The notes beneath the pieces are model-generated. The model was not told the origin of the DNA. It made no database searches and saw only the letters and a program-made list of their open reading frames with translations. The position numbers were made by a program, and so were the translations under genes. 64,000 nt of DNA from Prionace glauca (taxonomy: Eukaryota; Chordata; Chondrichthyes; Carcharhiniformes; Carcharhinidae): positions 27,969,402-28,033,401 of the forward strand of contig CM075760.1 in NCBI GenBank assembly GCA_037974335.1, in the 5' to 3' direction. Below are positions 51,691 to 62,508 of this stretch, piece by piece; positions within the stretch are counted from its first letter, which is position 1; every line of letters begins with the position of its first letter.

Positions 51691-52293
51691 ACTGCGTTCA
51701 ATGTTACTGCAGCTCACTGCATTCAAAGAGCAGTGTTAGTATCAGCCTGTGATAATCCATCTTGTGGAAGTTCTGCTGATCAACATTATCTTATCAGAGT
51801 TAATGGACCATGGGCTCCAGCCCCACAGTGGGCGCAATTGTTTTTGAACTTTGCTGCTTTTCTGGGTGAACTCCACCTCTCCATTCCTCCGGCAGCGTCA
51901 CCGCTCAAACTGAATCTTTTCCAACCCGCGCTGTTAATCTCACACTTACTGTTTCTGAGTGAAAACTGGCCCCACTTCACTGGAGGTGGCGGGGGGGACG
52001 GAGTTTACTGCTTAATTCACTTAAAGGTGTTCTTGTCATTGAGCCCGAGATTTGGACCCAGATCAGAGAGATATTTGTGACAGTAGAAAAAATAATATTT
52101 ACCCCATTAATAGCCAGATTTTAACCCGCATCGGCATCTTGTATCATCAGCGCTTTGTAACCGATCGCTCTCTTTTTTTAACGTTTTTTTCATGTGACAT
52201 TTCCAATTCAGACACAAAAGAAGAAATCTCCCTGGCACTGATTCCCACAGAACTGGAAGTAACGCAGGATTGTTGTACAGCAATAAACCTACA

Positions 52294-52365
52294 TTCCCTA
52301 ACCGGGAATCGAAGCCGGGCCAGAGCGGTGAGAGCGCCGAATCCTAACCACTAGACCACCATGGA
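52294..52365 (-). tRNA. tRNA-Glu (CTC), degraded
   Basis: The minus strand keeps A box TGGTCTAGTGG, loop with CTC and most of the T arm. It has an acceptor mismatch (TCCATGG/TTAGGGA) and a C-C mismatch closing the T stem (GGCTTCGATTCC). Probably a pseudogene, although the fold is largely preserved. Confidence 0.7.
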
Positions 52366-52984
52366 AGTTGATTAAAGCGCTTTAAAATATTAATTTATCC
52401 ATGAATCGCCTGCTTTTTATTTTATTTCGGGCTTTTTATTCATCAAATGCAAGTTTATCCTTCAGATTGTCGTGTTTATACCACACACAAGTGATTGCTT
52501 CAGCGAATCCTCTTAGCTGGAAGATGAAATAGACAGTGAGCTGCTTACGTGACACTTGCAGTTTCCAAACCCCCAACAAACTCATCAGTGCGGCCTCTGT
52601 GAAACTTACAGGGTAACACACTGCAGGCATTCATCGTGGAGAGCAACTGACACAAATCATTACGAAACACTATCATATCACTTCTCTTCCTGTTTCTGTC
52701 GCTTCCTCTCATCCAGCTCCCTCTGGCTGTCCAGCTCCCAGGGTCAATTAGCTACTTGATATAGACACAGACAGTTGGTGAACCCGAGCTTTGCCTGGAA
52801 AGCAGGGAAAGCTAATATATGACACACGGCATTGAGAGGAACTGGAGTTTAGAGATGACAGTACAAAGAGACACAGATATCTCATCTTCCTGATCCAGTT
52901 ACTGATTACAGGAATGTACACAGTGCCAATAATCCACTGTCAAACTCTCCTTCCAGCCTTCAGCACGGAGTTAAGTTTTGAAGT
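52366..52984. other. Stretch without a recognised gene
   Basis: After the tRNA-Glu flank (to about 52460, shared with 56260-56370), no gene or repeat was recognised. Confidence 0.35.
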
Positions 52985-53085
52985 GTTTGAAGCCTTTCTA
53001 CAGTTATTCAGGGTTTTGTTGAGACCACATTTGGAATATTGTGTGCAGTTTGGATCCCCGCATTTTAGACAAAATAAGACATTTT
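52985..53085 (+). mobile_element. CR1-like LINE RT-tail fragment
   Basis: The plus strand encodes LQLFRVLLRPHLEYCVQFGS, a well-known block of the CR1 RT tail. It is only about 100 bp and ends at the next repeat. Confidence 0.7.
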
Positions 53086-53087
53086 TT

Positions 53088-53770
53088 TTCGGAAAAAAAA
53101 TCATTTAATAAGATTAGGATATTAAATAATTGCTAACCTCAAATACATTTTAGACAAAATTAAACATGTCTTTGTGAATTTACACAATTTTGTGAAATTT
53201 TTCATAAAATTCAGCATTTCTGATTTTGGAGAAAGCATTTCAAGCTGAGGTCAGAGCAAAGATAATATGACTGTAACATCGAGATTCTGATAATATTCAG
53301 CACCAAACTGAAATCATACAAACTTCCCTCATCCTAGCATGTTTCAGATGGTGATTAACTATGTTAGTCTGCACCTAAACCTATTAAATTGTCTTGTAGA
53401 CTGGATGACTTGCTGATATGTGCAGGTGTCAAAATAGGGAAGTTTCTTTCCTGGCATTGCATCAAACAATTTATCATTTCTGATTTGACACAAAGTATTT
53501 GAGGCCGAGGCCAGAGCGAAGATACTATGGGTGTAACCTCGAGATTCAGATTATGTTCAGGAACAAAATGCCCCGGCCGATGAAGGCATGCTTTAAGGTG
53601 CAAGGGGCAAGGGACATGGCAGATTTTTTGCACAGAGTAGGGGGTTCCTGGAACCGGGAAGAGATAGTAGAAGCGGATGCAGTTGTGACTTTTAAGTCAC
53701 TTAACAAATACATAAATAGGATGGGAATAGAGGGATATGGTCCCGGAAGGATAGGGGGTTTTAGATGAGT
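53088..53770 (-). repeat. Inverted partial third copy of block A/B
   Basis: It is the reverse complement of about 2838-3562. It holds the tRNA-Val-type spacer and, on the plus strand here, the LINE end encoding ADAVVTFKSLNKYINRMGIE and GYGPGRIGGF. It lacks the CpG module and tRNA-Arg. Confidence 0.85.
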
Positions 53771-54845
53771 CCGGCAGCATGGTAAATTCCTTTGGTCATT
53801 CCATTTATGAGAATCTGAGAAGTGTATGTGTCAGAGAACTGTGAATGCTCAGTCGTTTTGTGTATTCAAGGCAAATACGGACAAGGTTTTGCAAATTAAA
53901 ATGATTTTTTTTAACTGGATAAGTTCAGGAATGTGTTGGTGAGTTAGCCCCAACTTTGTTGAAAACAGGGAAGTTTTTAGAGTTCCCTCTTTAAGTTCTT
54001 AAGTGTGTATCTCTCGAAAGTTAAAGAGCCTAGGTCACATTTTCTCTGGAAGGTAAAGAGAGAAGAGAACAATTCATAAAAAACATTTAAATTCTGATTG
54101 TTTAATGTGTGGGTGTTGACCAGTTCTTTATTTGTATGTGAGATTAGAACAATTTATACACGGTCATCACTAATAAAACTAATACACAGATTGGGAGTAA
54201 TAACTGTATGCTGGATTGTCAGAACTTGTCACATAGAACAGTTGGAGAAGGTAGTTTTGTTGCATTTGTGGGGCATCTTGAACCTACAGGGGGAAGAAGG
54301 TAATAGATCTACAAACGGAGCTGGATGTAAATATCAACTAAATTTCTGGATGGAGGAGGCCGGTCTGGATAAATTTGCAACATAAATCAGTTGGGCCAAA
54401 TGGTATAATCTATTTCGGTAGACTCTTAAGACTTAGAGCAAACCCTGCCCGAAGAACCAGGGAGAGAACGTTAATGTGCAGAAAGTATTGAAATTGTCAG
54501 AGAGCCGGAAGAGGCCGTTCCCAGTGTGTAACTGTAAAACCACTGTGGAAACTGAACAAACTGAACCTAACAGACAGCTGAGAGCCTTGGAGACAAGTTC
54601 CCACAATTACAAGACACCAAATAACAGATTGTGAATATAGAAATAAAATGAAACTGACTAAATAATTCTATTTTAATGGAAAGGGAGAACAATACTTTAC
54701 ATAGAAAGAAAATAAACACATTGGTGAAAAGGCAAACATAAACTCCCGGGAAGTTTTAAACCGATATAAATTAATGACATTTGACCATAGATGTGCAGCA
54801 TCTTTCAGTCCCTGACAGAGACAGCTGGGCCCGGAGTCAGACTGG
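53771..54845. other. Stretch without a recognised gene
   Basis: About 1.1 kb of A/T-moderate DNA. No tRNA, V segment or retroelement motif was recognised. Confidence 0.35.
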
Positions 54846-54908
54846 AACCTGAAACAGTTGGGAAAGCGTTAGACTGAAGGTCCCCGGTTCAATCCCGGGT
54901 TTCGGCAG
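54846..54908 (+). pseudogene. tRNA-Phe (GAA) pseudogene with internal deletion
   Basis: 'cagttgggaaagcgttagac' and 'tgaaggtccccggttcaatc' then 'ccgggtttcggca' match tRNA-Phe. The 3' side of the anticodon arm (seven or more bases after GACTGAA) is missing, so no cloverleaf can form. The 5' acceptor is also eroded. Confidence 0.8.
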
Positions 54909-55199
54909 CATCCCCTTGCTGGTTTTCTGTGCTCTCTGCTAATGGGATCCGTGTTTTGTCTCGCACTGTCTTCAAACATCAATTCACACAAGCTGCAACA
55001 GGCCAAATACCGATCGTAATTTCCACCCTGCCAGATGTTGTTCGATTTCCTGCTTGTTGGATTTCACTTTTTAAAAACTTCATCTATTTCTAAACATTCC
55101 CAATGTTAATGAAAGGTGATGGAGGTGAAGGTTTATCTTTGTTTCCTGATGCACACATGCCATGTAACGTCCTGAGCTTTTCCAACCTCATCACATTTC
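54909..55199. other. Intergenic, nothing recognised
   Basis: No feature was recognised between the tRNA-Phe remnant and tRNA-Glu block 2. Confidence 0.35.
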
Positions 55200-55299
55200 A
55201 GTGCAGATGTCAGGTCCGCTTTTACATGGCAGTGAAAATACATTTAGTTGACATGTTGTTTCATCCAAAACAATGTATATTTGCATTACCTCTTTTGAT

Positions 55300-55590
55300 T
55301 CCCCCAGAAGGAGGCCATTCAGCCCATCGAGTCCGCAGCCACAACAATCCCGCCCACGCCCTATTCCCCGTGAACCCACATATTTACCCTTCTGATCCCT
55401 CTGACACTAGGATTAATTTAGAATGGCCAATCAAACTAACCCACGCATCTTTGAAACGGAAACCAGAACACCTGGAGGAAACCCACGGAGGCACGGGGAG
55501 AACGTGCAAACTCTGCTCAGACGGTGACCCGAGGGCCTGAGTCCCTGGCACTGTGAGACATCAGTGCTAATCACTGTGCTACCGCGCTGT
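55300..55590 (-). repeat. tRNA-derived SINE (HE1-like)
   Basis: The minus strand holds the SINE body ('gtttgcacgttctccccgtg', 'gtgggtttcctccaggtgtt') and a tRNA head near 55540-55590. It occupies the same place as the SINE in block 1, so it was inserted before the block duplicated. Confidence 0.8.
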
Positions 55591-56188
55591 CCTTTCTACT
55601 GCATTCAATGTCACTGCAGTTCACTCCATTCAAAGTATTAGCATCAATCTGTGATAAACCATCCTGTGGTGATTCTGCTGAATAACATTAAATTACCACC
55701 GTTAATGGACCATCCAACATTGGACACCATTGATTTGAAACTTTGCTGCTTTTCTGGGTGAACTCCAGCTCTCCATTCCTCCCGCAATGTCACCGCTCAA
55801 ACTGAGTCTTTCTCCTTCCCACATTGTTAAACTCACAGTTACTGCTTTCTGAGTGAAAACTGCCTCCATTTCACTAGGGGTGGGAGACTTTACTATTTCA
55901 TTCAATTAAAAGTTTTCTTGTCATTGAAGCAGAGATTTGGAGACAGACCTGCGTGATATTTGTGTCAGTAGAAACAATAATTTTCCCCCCTTAACAGCCA
56001 GATTTTAACCTGTATCAGCATTTTATGTCATCAGCACTTCCCAGCCTATTGCTCTCTTATTTTCGTTTTGCTTCTTTACATGTGACTTTTCCAATTCAAA
56101 CACAAACAAGGAAATCTCCCTACTATTCATCCTGACAGTTGCAGACCTAGAAGTAAAACAGGATTGTTGTACAGCAATGAATATACAC

Positions 56189-56259
56189 TTCCTGACCAGG
56201 AATCGAACCCGGGCTGTAGCGCTGAGAGTGCCGAATGCTAACCACTAGACCACCAGAGA
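56189..56259 (-). pseudogene. tRNA-Glu (CTC) pseudogene
   Basis: The A box TGGTCTAGTGG and B box GGTTCGATTCC survive. One acceptor base is deleted and the anticodon stem is broken (CACTCTCAGCG). Confidence 0.75.
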
Positions 56260-56594
56260 AACTGATGAAAGGTCTTTATAATGTTCATTTATCCATGAAT
56301 CACCTGCTTTTTGTTGTATTTCGGACTTTGTATTCACCAAATGCAAGTTTATCTTTCACTTTTTATCCTTCACAAAGACCTTGTCTTTGTCAAAACTGAG
56401 TATGTCATGTCTCTATTTAGATGAGAAAACACCACGCTGGTTAGTAATATACTGTATACACTCTCTCAGTAATGACTGAACTGGACCCAGTCTGCATTCA
56501 TATTAGTACAGGTGCTGTATCGATATCTGGTGCATTCGGCTCTGTCTCTGTATTACTGCACAGACCCCTTCCCTCATTTATATTACAACAGATC

Positions 56595-56770
56595 ATATTA
56601 GTTGGATTGGCCATGCAAAATTGCCCGTTATTTTCCCTGAGAGTATGTGGATTAGCCATGGTAAATGTGTGGGGCTAACGGGGATAGGGTCGAGCGGAGG
56701 ACATGGGTGGGATGCAGACTCATTGGGCCAGTCGTCCTTTTTCTCTGAACTCTAAGAATTCTATGGTTCT
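56595..56770 (+). repeat. SINE (HE1-like), 3' part
   Basis: 'ttggattggccatgcaaaat', 'aacggggatagggtcg', 'gcagactcattgggcc' and 'agaattctatggttct' form the 3' half of the SINE family. Confidence 0.75.
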
Positions 56771-57214
56771 AAATCAAAGAAGCATCATACACTTTTGCAT
56801 GTTTATTTATTTTAAATATTCCATTTTCTAATAACTCCCTTTGGAGAAATTATCTCTTTTAGCAATTCCCCTTCAGTTTTCCCAGTGATAACCTTCAGCC
56901 CATCTCTGCCTTCCACGAATGCATAGAAACACCAAACAGTTCATGTGTTTCAAATGAAGAACATTTAATATGTAAGTATTTATTGACAACCATTCTGTTG
57001 TGTGTTCTTGCAAACAAAATGATTTCAGCCTCACTATTTTGTTCCCGGTGTTGACTTATCTGTCTTTAGAGATCTGCTGGAAAACGGATAGGCTGACAAT
57101 GTGTGACAGCAATACTCACAACGGTTTCAACTCTCTTCAGTTCAGCAACACATTGTAAATCCATGTTATTTTTTTTGCCAAGTTGCATGAACCAAAATGT
57201 TTGCCTTCATTCGG
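56771..57214. other. Intergenic, nothing recognised
   Basis: No feature was recognised between the SINE and the LINE end. Confidence 0.35.
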
Positions 57215-57690
57215 ATTGGATACCGGAGTTGAGGGGATTGAGCTATGAGGAGAGGCTGAATAAACTAGGCTTGTACTCGTTAGAGTTTAGAAGAATGAGG
57301 GGAGATCTCATTGAGACGTATAAGATGATGAATGGGATGGATAGGATAGAGGTGGAGAGACTCTTCCCGCTCAAAAAAGACAGTAGGACTAAGGGGCACA
57401 GCCTCAAGATAAAGGGGAGGCGGTTTAGAACAGAGTTGAGGAGGAACTTCTTCACTCAAAGGGTGGTGAATCTCTGGAATTCTCTGCCTGTTGAAGTGGT
57501 GGAGGCTGCCTCGCTAAATATTTTTAAGAAGCGGGTTGATGGGTTCTTGATAAGAGAGGGGATTAAGGGTTATGGGGAGAGGGCGGGAAGGTGGAACTGA
57601 GCCACGACAGATCAGCCATGATCTTATTGAATGGCGAGGCAGGCTCGAAGGGCTAGATGGCCTACTCCTGCTCCTATTTCTTATGATTGT
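57215..57690 (+). mobile_element. CR1-like LINE (family 2), 3' end, young
   Basis: It is nearly identical to 24475-24955 and open over its coding part (PELRGLSYEERLNKLGLYSL to GERAGRWN). It ends in 'atttcttatga'. It is 5' truncated at 57215 and lies about 220 bp upstream of the receptor gene, so it may sit in that gene's promoter region. Confidence 0.9.
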
Positions 57691-57909
57691 TTTAGCATGA
57701 GTAAAAAGGACAATAACCATGTGATTTACAAGAAAAGATGAAGTCATCTTGTTTGTTCAGAGACTGTGATTCATGTCCCTCAGCACACGGTTTAATTGTT
57801 CCAATGGGGACATTAGAAGATTTATAAATAGGAATTTTCACTGTCTGTGCAATATTGTTTAACTGGGAGTGGCCTCTAGTACAGTCAGCCATCATTGAAA
57901 TTCAGAGCC

Positions 57910-58006
57910 ATGTTCTGGACTACACCACTTGAGCTTCACATTATTTGGGTATTTTATGACATCCAAAGGATTTACTACCCGATCCTTGCCGTAGTTGGTG
58001 TCACTG
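57910..58006 (+). CDS. GPR139-like receptor, exon 1
   Basis: This first coding exon of a two-exon rhodopsin-type receptor encodes MFWTTPLELHIIWVFYDIQR and IYYPILAVVGVT, then one base of a split Val codon and donor 'gtaagtcat'. It supplies the short extracellular N-terminus and the beginning of helix 1. The first ATG (57910) gives the usual short N-terminus of the family. The phase-1 donor matches the orphan exon at 21672-21738. The frame joins exactly to 59459. Confidence 0.82.
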
Positions 58007-59458
58007 GTAAGTCATATTTCTCTGTGTTCATTGTCCTTGTCCATGTTACCCAGTTATTGATATTATTCTGTGTAACCTTCATGGTTTGTAGCTGTGAATG
58101 CACTGGAAACATTTCTCGTTGCCACACAGCTATCCTCACACTACCTGACATTCACTTTCAATCTTTCCACTTTACGGTCGTCGTTATGTAACATGATTTC
58201 CAGTATTATAAAGAACAAAAAAGAACCCAGCACGGGAAACAGGCCCTTCGACCCAGCGAACCCGCGCCGTCGCATCCTCCAACACCTATTCTACCTTGTG
58301 TGTATGTCAGTGGAACCCGTGACTTAGCCAGATTCAGGGCAGAATAGTGTCAATTTGGTAAAACCAATCAGCCTGAGAGCACATCTTTGGGGTGTGGGAG
58401 GAAACCGGAGCGCCCGGAGGAAACCCACGCAACCACAGGGAGAATGCGCAAACTCCCACAGACACAGGCCCAAATCCATGTGCCTGCACAGCCAGCAGTG
58501 CTAGTCACCGAGCTGTTGCGGCGCCCATCTACCGGTCCAGGATCAAGCACACACACCGACATTAAGTACTAGGCCACTCCTGGAACTTCCAAGAGCAGCC
58601 CACGCACGACCCACCGTGTGAATGCCCCTCGTTTGACACGAGGTGGACCTCCACCTGCGGAATAAAAAGACGAAAACGTTAACATGTAATTCTACATTTC
58701 CGTCGTCGTCCTGAGGCTCTGACCCTATTTAGTACCCTCTACTATAACCCTCCATCCTTTTTTCGCTCATGTGTCTATCTAAGTAAACCTTAAACGAGTC
58801 CAACGTTCCTGCCTCCACCACCCTACTCAGTAGCGCGTTCCATACCCCTACAACTCTCTGCTTGAAAAACCTTCCTCTCACATCCAAATTATACCTCTCC
58901 CCCCTCACCCTTAGATCGTGACCTCTCATAATTGTCCCCAATCTAGAGAACAGCCTACCACTATTGACTCTATCTATTCCCTTCAGTATATGCCTCTATC
59001 ATGTCCCCCCTTAATCTCCGTCTTTCCAAGGAGAAGAGTCCCAGTTTCTCCAACCTTTCCTCGTAACTAAGTCCTTCCATCCTGGTAAACCTCCCCTGCA
59101 CTCTCCCCAGAGTCTCCACGTCCTTCCGGTAGTAAGGTGACCAGAACTGGACGCAGTACTCCAAATGCGGTCTAACCAACATTCTGTACAACTGAAGCAT
59201 TAGATGGCAGCTTTTATACTCTATACCCCTTCCTATAAAGGCTAGCATTCCATAAGCTTTCCTCACAACCTTCTCTATTTGTGTCGCCGCCTTCACAGAC
59301 TTGTGAACCTGCACTCCCAGGTCCCTCTGTATTTCTATACTCCTAATCGGTCTACCTTTTATCACATAGCTCCTCTCTGCATTCCGCAGAAACCTGACAG
59401 ACAGCTGTTCCTGTTCTCAGTCTGAAATATGAGTTAATTGTCTCTCTCTTCCTTACAG
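58007..59458 (+). other. GPR139-like intron filled by retroelements
   Basis: This 1,452-bp intron runs from 'gtaagtcat' to 'tcttccttacag'. About 1.2 kb of it is a minus-strand CR1/SINE composite (58200-59395), leaving only short unique edges. Confidence 0.8.
58200..59395 (-). mobile_element. CR1-like LINE 3' part with SINE-derived 3' UTR
   Basis: The minus strand starts in the RT tail (GRPIRSIEIQRDLGVQVHKS, GMLAFIGRGIEYKSCHLMLQ, RPHLEYCVQFWSPYYRKDVE) and continues to RFFKQRVVGVWNALLS and FKVYLDRHMSEKR. About 100 bp of UTR and the SINE-like segment follow, to a 'ttctttataat' end. It is the longer relative of 574-1215. One or two frame breaks occur around 58960-58985 and 59090. Confidence 0.85.
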
Positions 59459-60360
59459 TGAACTTATTGACGATTCTTATCCTGTCTCGAGGAAAGTGTG
59501 GGCTTTCCAAATGTGTCACATATTACCTAATGTGCATGTCAGCAGCAGATCTCCTTGTCGTTATCATCGATCTCGTATTGCGGCAAATTCCTATTCGCTT
59601 TCTCTATCAATTTCTGTTCATGGTTCACATTAGAGTGTGTAATATCCACGCTGTCCTGCTTTACACAGTCACTGACTATTCTGTCTGGTTCACTGTCGCT
59701 TTCACCTTCGATCGATTTGTGGCCATTGCTTGTCAGAAACTGAAAATAAAATACTGCACCGAGAAAACTGCAGCTGTGGTTCTCGGTACAGTGAGTGTGC
59801 TGTTCAGTATAAAGAACAGTTTTTGGTATTTCATGTATGGGAATACATATTATTTCAGAAATAATCCTTGGTTTTGTTTTGTACATTCAGCTATTGCCGA
59901 ATCACGAGCATGGGCAACAGTTGAAACTCTGCATTATATTTTAACCCCGTTTATTCCTTTCGTGTTGATTCTGTTGCTCAATGTTATAACCGTTAAACAC
60001 ATTCTAGTGTCGAGCAAAGTCCGCAGGAAACTTCAGACCAACACAAGTGGGGAGAATCAAAGTGACCCAGAGATAGGAAAGAGAAGGAAATCCATTATCT
60101 TACTGTTTGCAATATCGGGAAATTTTGTTTTGTTATGGTCAGTGTTCTTCGTTTATTCTTTTTATAACCGATTGGGACACATGAGGCTAATCAGTACACC
60201 ATTGCCCGGATTTCTGCAAGAACTGGGATTCATGATGCAGCTCCTTAGTTGCTGTACGAACACATGCATTTATGCCGTGACCCAGACACAATTCAGAAAG
60301 GATCTGAAGAATGTGGTAAAATTTCCATTCACTGAAATTTTGCAGTTCATTAAAAAGTGA
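59459..60360 (+). CDS. GPR139-like receptor, exon 2
   Basis: This exon encodes residues 33-332 of a class A GPCR of the GPR139/GPR142 type, an aromatic-amino-acid-sensing family in mammals; ligand use in sharks is unknown. It starts VNLLTILILSRGKCGLSKC (helix 1 and loop 1). It then has the helix-2 AADLLVV, helix-3 VCNIHAVLLY and FDRFVAI (DRF at 117-119 in place of DRY), KYCTEKTAAVVLG of loop 2/helix 4, a helix-5 PFVLILLLN, a basic loop 3 (RRKSII), and helix 7 with CCTNTCIYAVTQTQF. No stop interrupts the 332-residue joined frame, so the gene looks functional. Confidence 0.9.
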
Positions 60361-60640
60361 ACTGGTAATCATTCATCAAACTAGCTTATCTTATGTTCTA
60401 AGCAAAAATCTCTCAAAGTGAGAACACCCTGCGTCACTCTTCCGTTCATAAACCAGATAAAGCAATGGATACAAATTGTAAAATTGAAAAGCAAGGACCA
60501 AAAATATTACTGTAGATTTCAGTCATTTAGATCATTTGAAGCATCATGGACTGGATACAGAGAGTTCCAGACTAAAGTTTTCCCGGGATAATTTATAAGG
60601 GAAGATCCTGTTTGCAGCATTTTATTTGAGTTCCAACCCA
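60361..60640. other. 3' flank of receptor gene
   Basis: No feature is visible other than the likely 3' UTR. No clear polyadenylation signal AATAAA lies close to the stop. Confidence 0.35.
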
Positions 60641-61780
60641 TCCCCAGAAAGAGAACACCTAGACTCAGCCAAACCCATCTTTCACGATCCACCCCAACTC
60701 CTCCCCACTCACCCCTACTATCCAACCCAACACACACCTCTCACCATCCACTCCAACTCCCCACCTTCACTACCCATCCCAACTCCTTACCATTCACCAG
60801 CCGCCAGAACTCACCACCCAACTTCGACCATTCACCCCAACCCCAGGCCTCCCACCATGTACACTAACTCTCCAACCTTCACCATTCACACCAACGCCTC
60901 CCCTAACCACACCAACCTAACTCACACCATCCATCATCCAAATTCCCCACCGTCCACCATCCATCCAAACTCCCTACCGTTCACCATCCACGAGAACTCA
61001 CCGCCAAATTGCTATCATCCAAGTCAACACCACACCTCCCAACATACACTCCAACTCCCCATATTTCACCATCGACCACAACTCCCCACCCTTCGCCATC
61101 AGAATAACTCCCCATTCTTCGTCATTCATCCCAAATCCCTACCCTTCACCATCCAATTCAACCCCACACCAAATCTCATACCATCCAACCCAACCCACAC
61201 TTCTTCCCATCTACCCCAACTCCTGGCCCTTCACCGTCCACTCCAACGCCCCACACTTCTCTATCAACCACAACTCATCCTCAAATTCCCACCATCAAAC
61301 CCATAAACTCATCTCCCATGATCCACTCCAACTCACCACATTCCATCATCTTCGCCAATTCTTCCCCAAACTCCCTCCATTCCAACCAACCCATACTTCT
61401 CAACATCCACTGCAACTGTCTACAAATCAGCATCCACACCAAGTCCACCCCTAAACACCCACGGGGCAAACCAACATCACACTACCCACCACCCACTCCA
61501 ATTCTACACTTTAAGTCTTTATTTCACACTCCACCCTACATCATCCACTTCAACTCCTCCACTGAGCGCCTCTAATCCAAATCAACCCACACGTTTGACC
61601 ATCCACTCCAACTCCCCAACCACTTGGCATCCACTCTCACTCCCCAACTTTCATCACCTAGCATAAATCATCCACAAACTCTCAACATCCAATACAACCT
61701 TCACCTCCCACTATTGCAATACATTCACAATTCCCCCAAGTCAAACCTTCCACCATCGCCCCCTTTCCCAATACACTCCT
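60641..61780. repeat. Degenerate C/A-rich minisatellite (about 1.1 kb)
   Basis: Loose repeats of 'caccatccactccaactccc' (about 20-24 bp) occur with high divergence. The plus-strand Pro/Thr/His-rich frame of 226 codons comes from composition and has no homology signature. Old array. Confidence 0.85.
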
Positions 61781-62508
61781 GCCGACTTTGACCTCAGAAA
61801 CGTTAAGCTGATTATTTCTGTTTCTAACTTTCTCATGACTTTTTTTTATCGAAAGAACGATAGTGTCCCATTACATTTCATGGAATTTTTTTCGCTTTGA
61901 TGTCCGTGGTTTCTGAACGGAAAATTGTACTTTTCTCTTGTCAATTCGAGCAGATGGCAATGCACTTGGTACGATTTCCTAATAACCCAGATACGTTGCC
62001 AGTAATTCTTTCCAAATCTTCAATGAAACTTGCCTCCTGTGTTATAAATCAGAGTGATTTAGGGCACAAAATGATCTTGAGTGGAAAATTCAAATCAACA
62101 AACACACTTTTTGTATACCCTGAACCCAATCTAGGGAGAATTCTCCTGGATTTATGAAGGGACCTAGAACAATAATGGGTGATGAATGGAAAACTGAAGT
62201 AAAGAGAGATAGCTGCCCAGCAGTAACTAAATAATATCTCCAATGTCTTGCTGATAACAATACAAAACACGTTTACACAATAAAATACAATGTAAATGTT
62301 CAATTTAATTAGCATGAATGCATCTATCAATGCAAGTCATAAATTCACAAGCCTCGAACAATATTTCCCTTTGAATTTCACTTTCAAAAATATGGATATC
62401 GTTGTTTTAATTTATCCTAACAAATGAGCCAATGTTTAAATGATCAGTGTCTGTCCCATGGGCTATGCTCGCTCCCAGACATTGAACACCTTCTGTGTTT
62501 TGTTACAG
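61781..62508. other. Flank and expected leader of the V pseudogene
   Basis: No convincing V leader was found. An ATG at about 62392 opens a short hydrophobic stretch (MDIVVLIYP) without a proper donor and is probably chance. The rest shows nothing. Confidence 0.3.

Larger units (their letters stand above)
51180..52440 (-). repeat. tRNA-Glu block 1 (pair with 55200-56390)
   Basis: It is collinear with 55200-56390: a spacer, a minus-strand SINE (51385-51690), 'tctactgcgttcaatgttac', a 'tttgctgcttttctgggtga' spacer, then tRNA-Glu. The blocks are diverged (many substitutions and indels) and about 3.9 kb apart. Confidence 0.85.
55200..56390 (-). repeat. tRNA-Glu block 2
   Basis: Partner of 51180-52440 with the same order: spacer, minus-strand SINE (about 55300-55590), 'tactgcattcaatgtcactg', spacer, tRNA-Glu remnant. 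Confidence 0.85.

Noticed and set aside
60626-61306. A 226-codon Pro/Thr/His-rich plus-strand frame
   Set aside because: Composition of a C/A-rich degenerate minisatellite explains it.
62392-62430. MDIVVLIYP as leader of the V pseudogene at 62509
   Set aside because: There is no GT donor at the right phase, and the hydrophobic run is too short.
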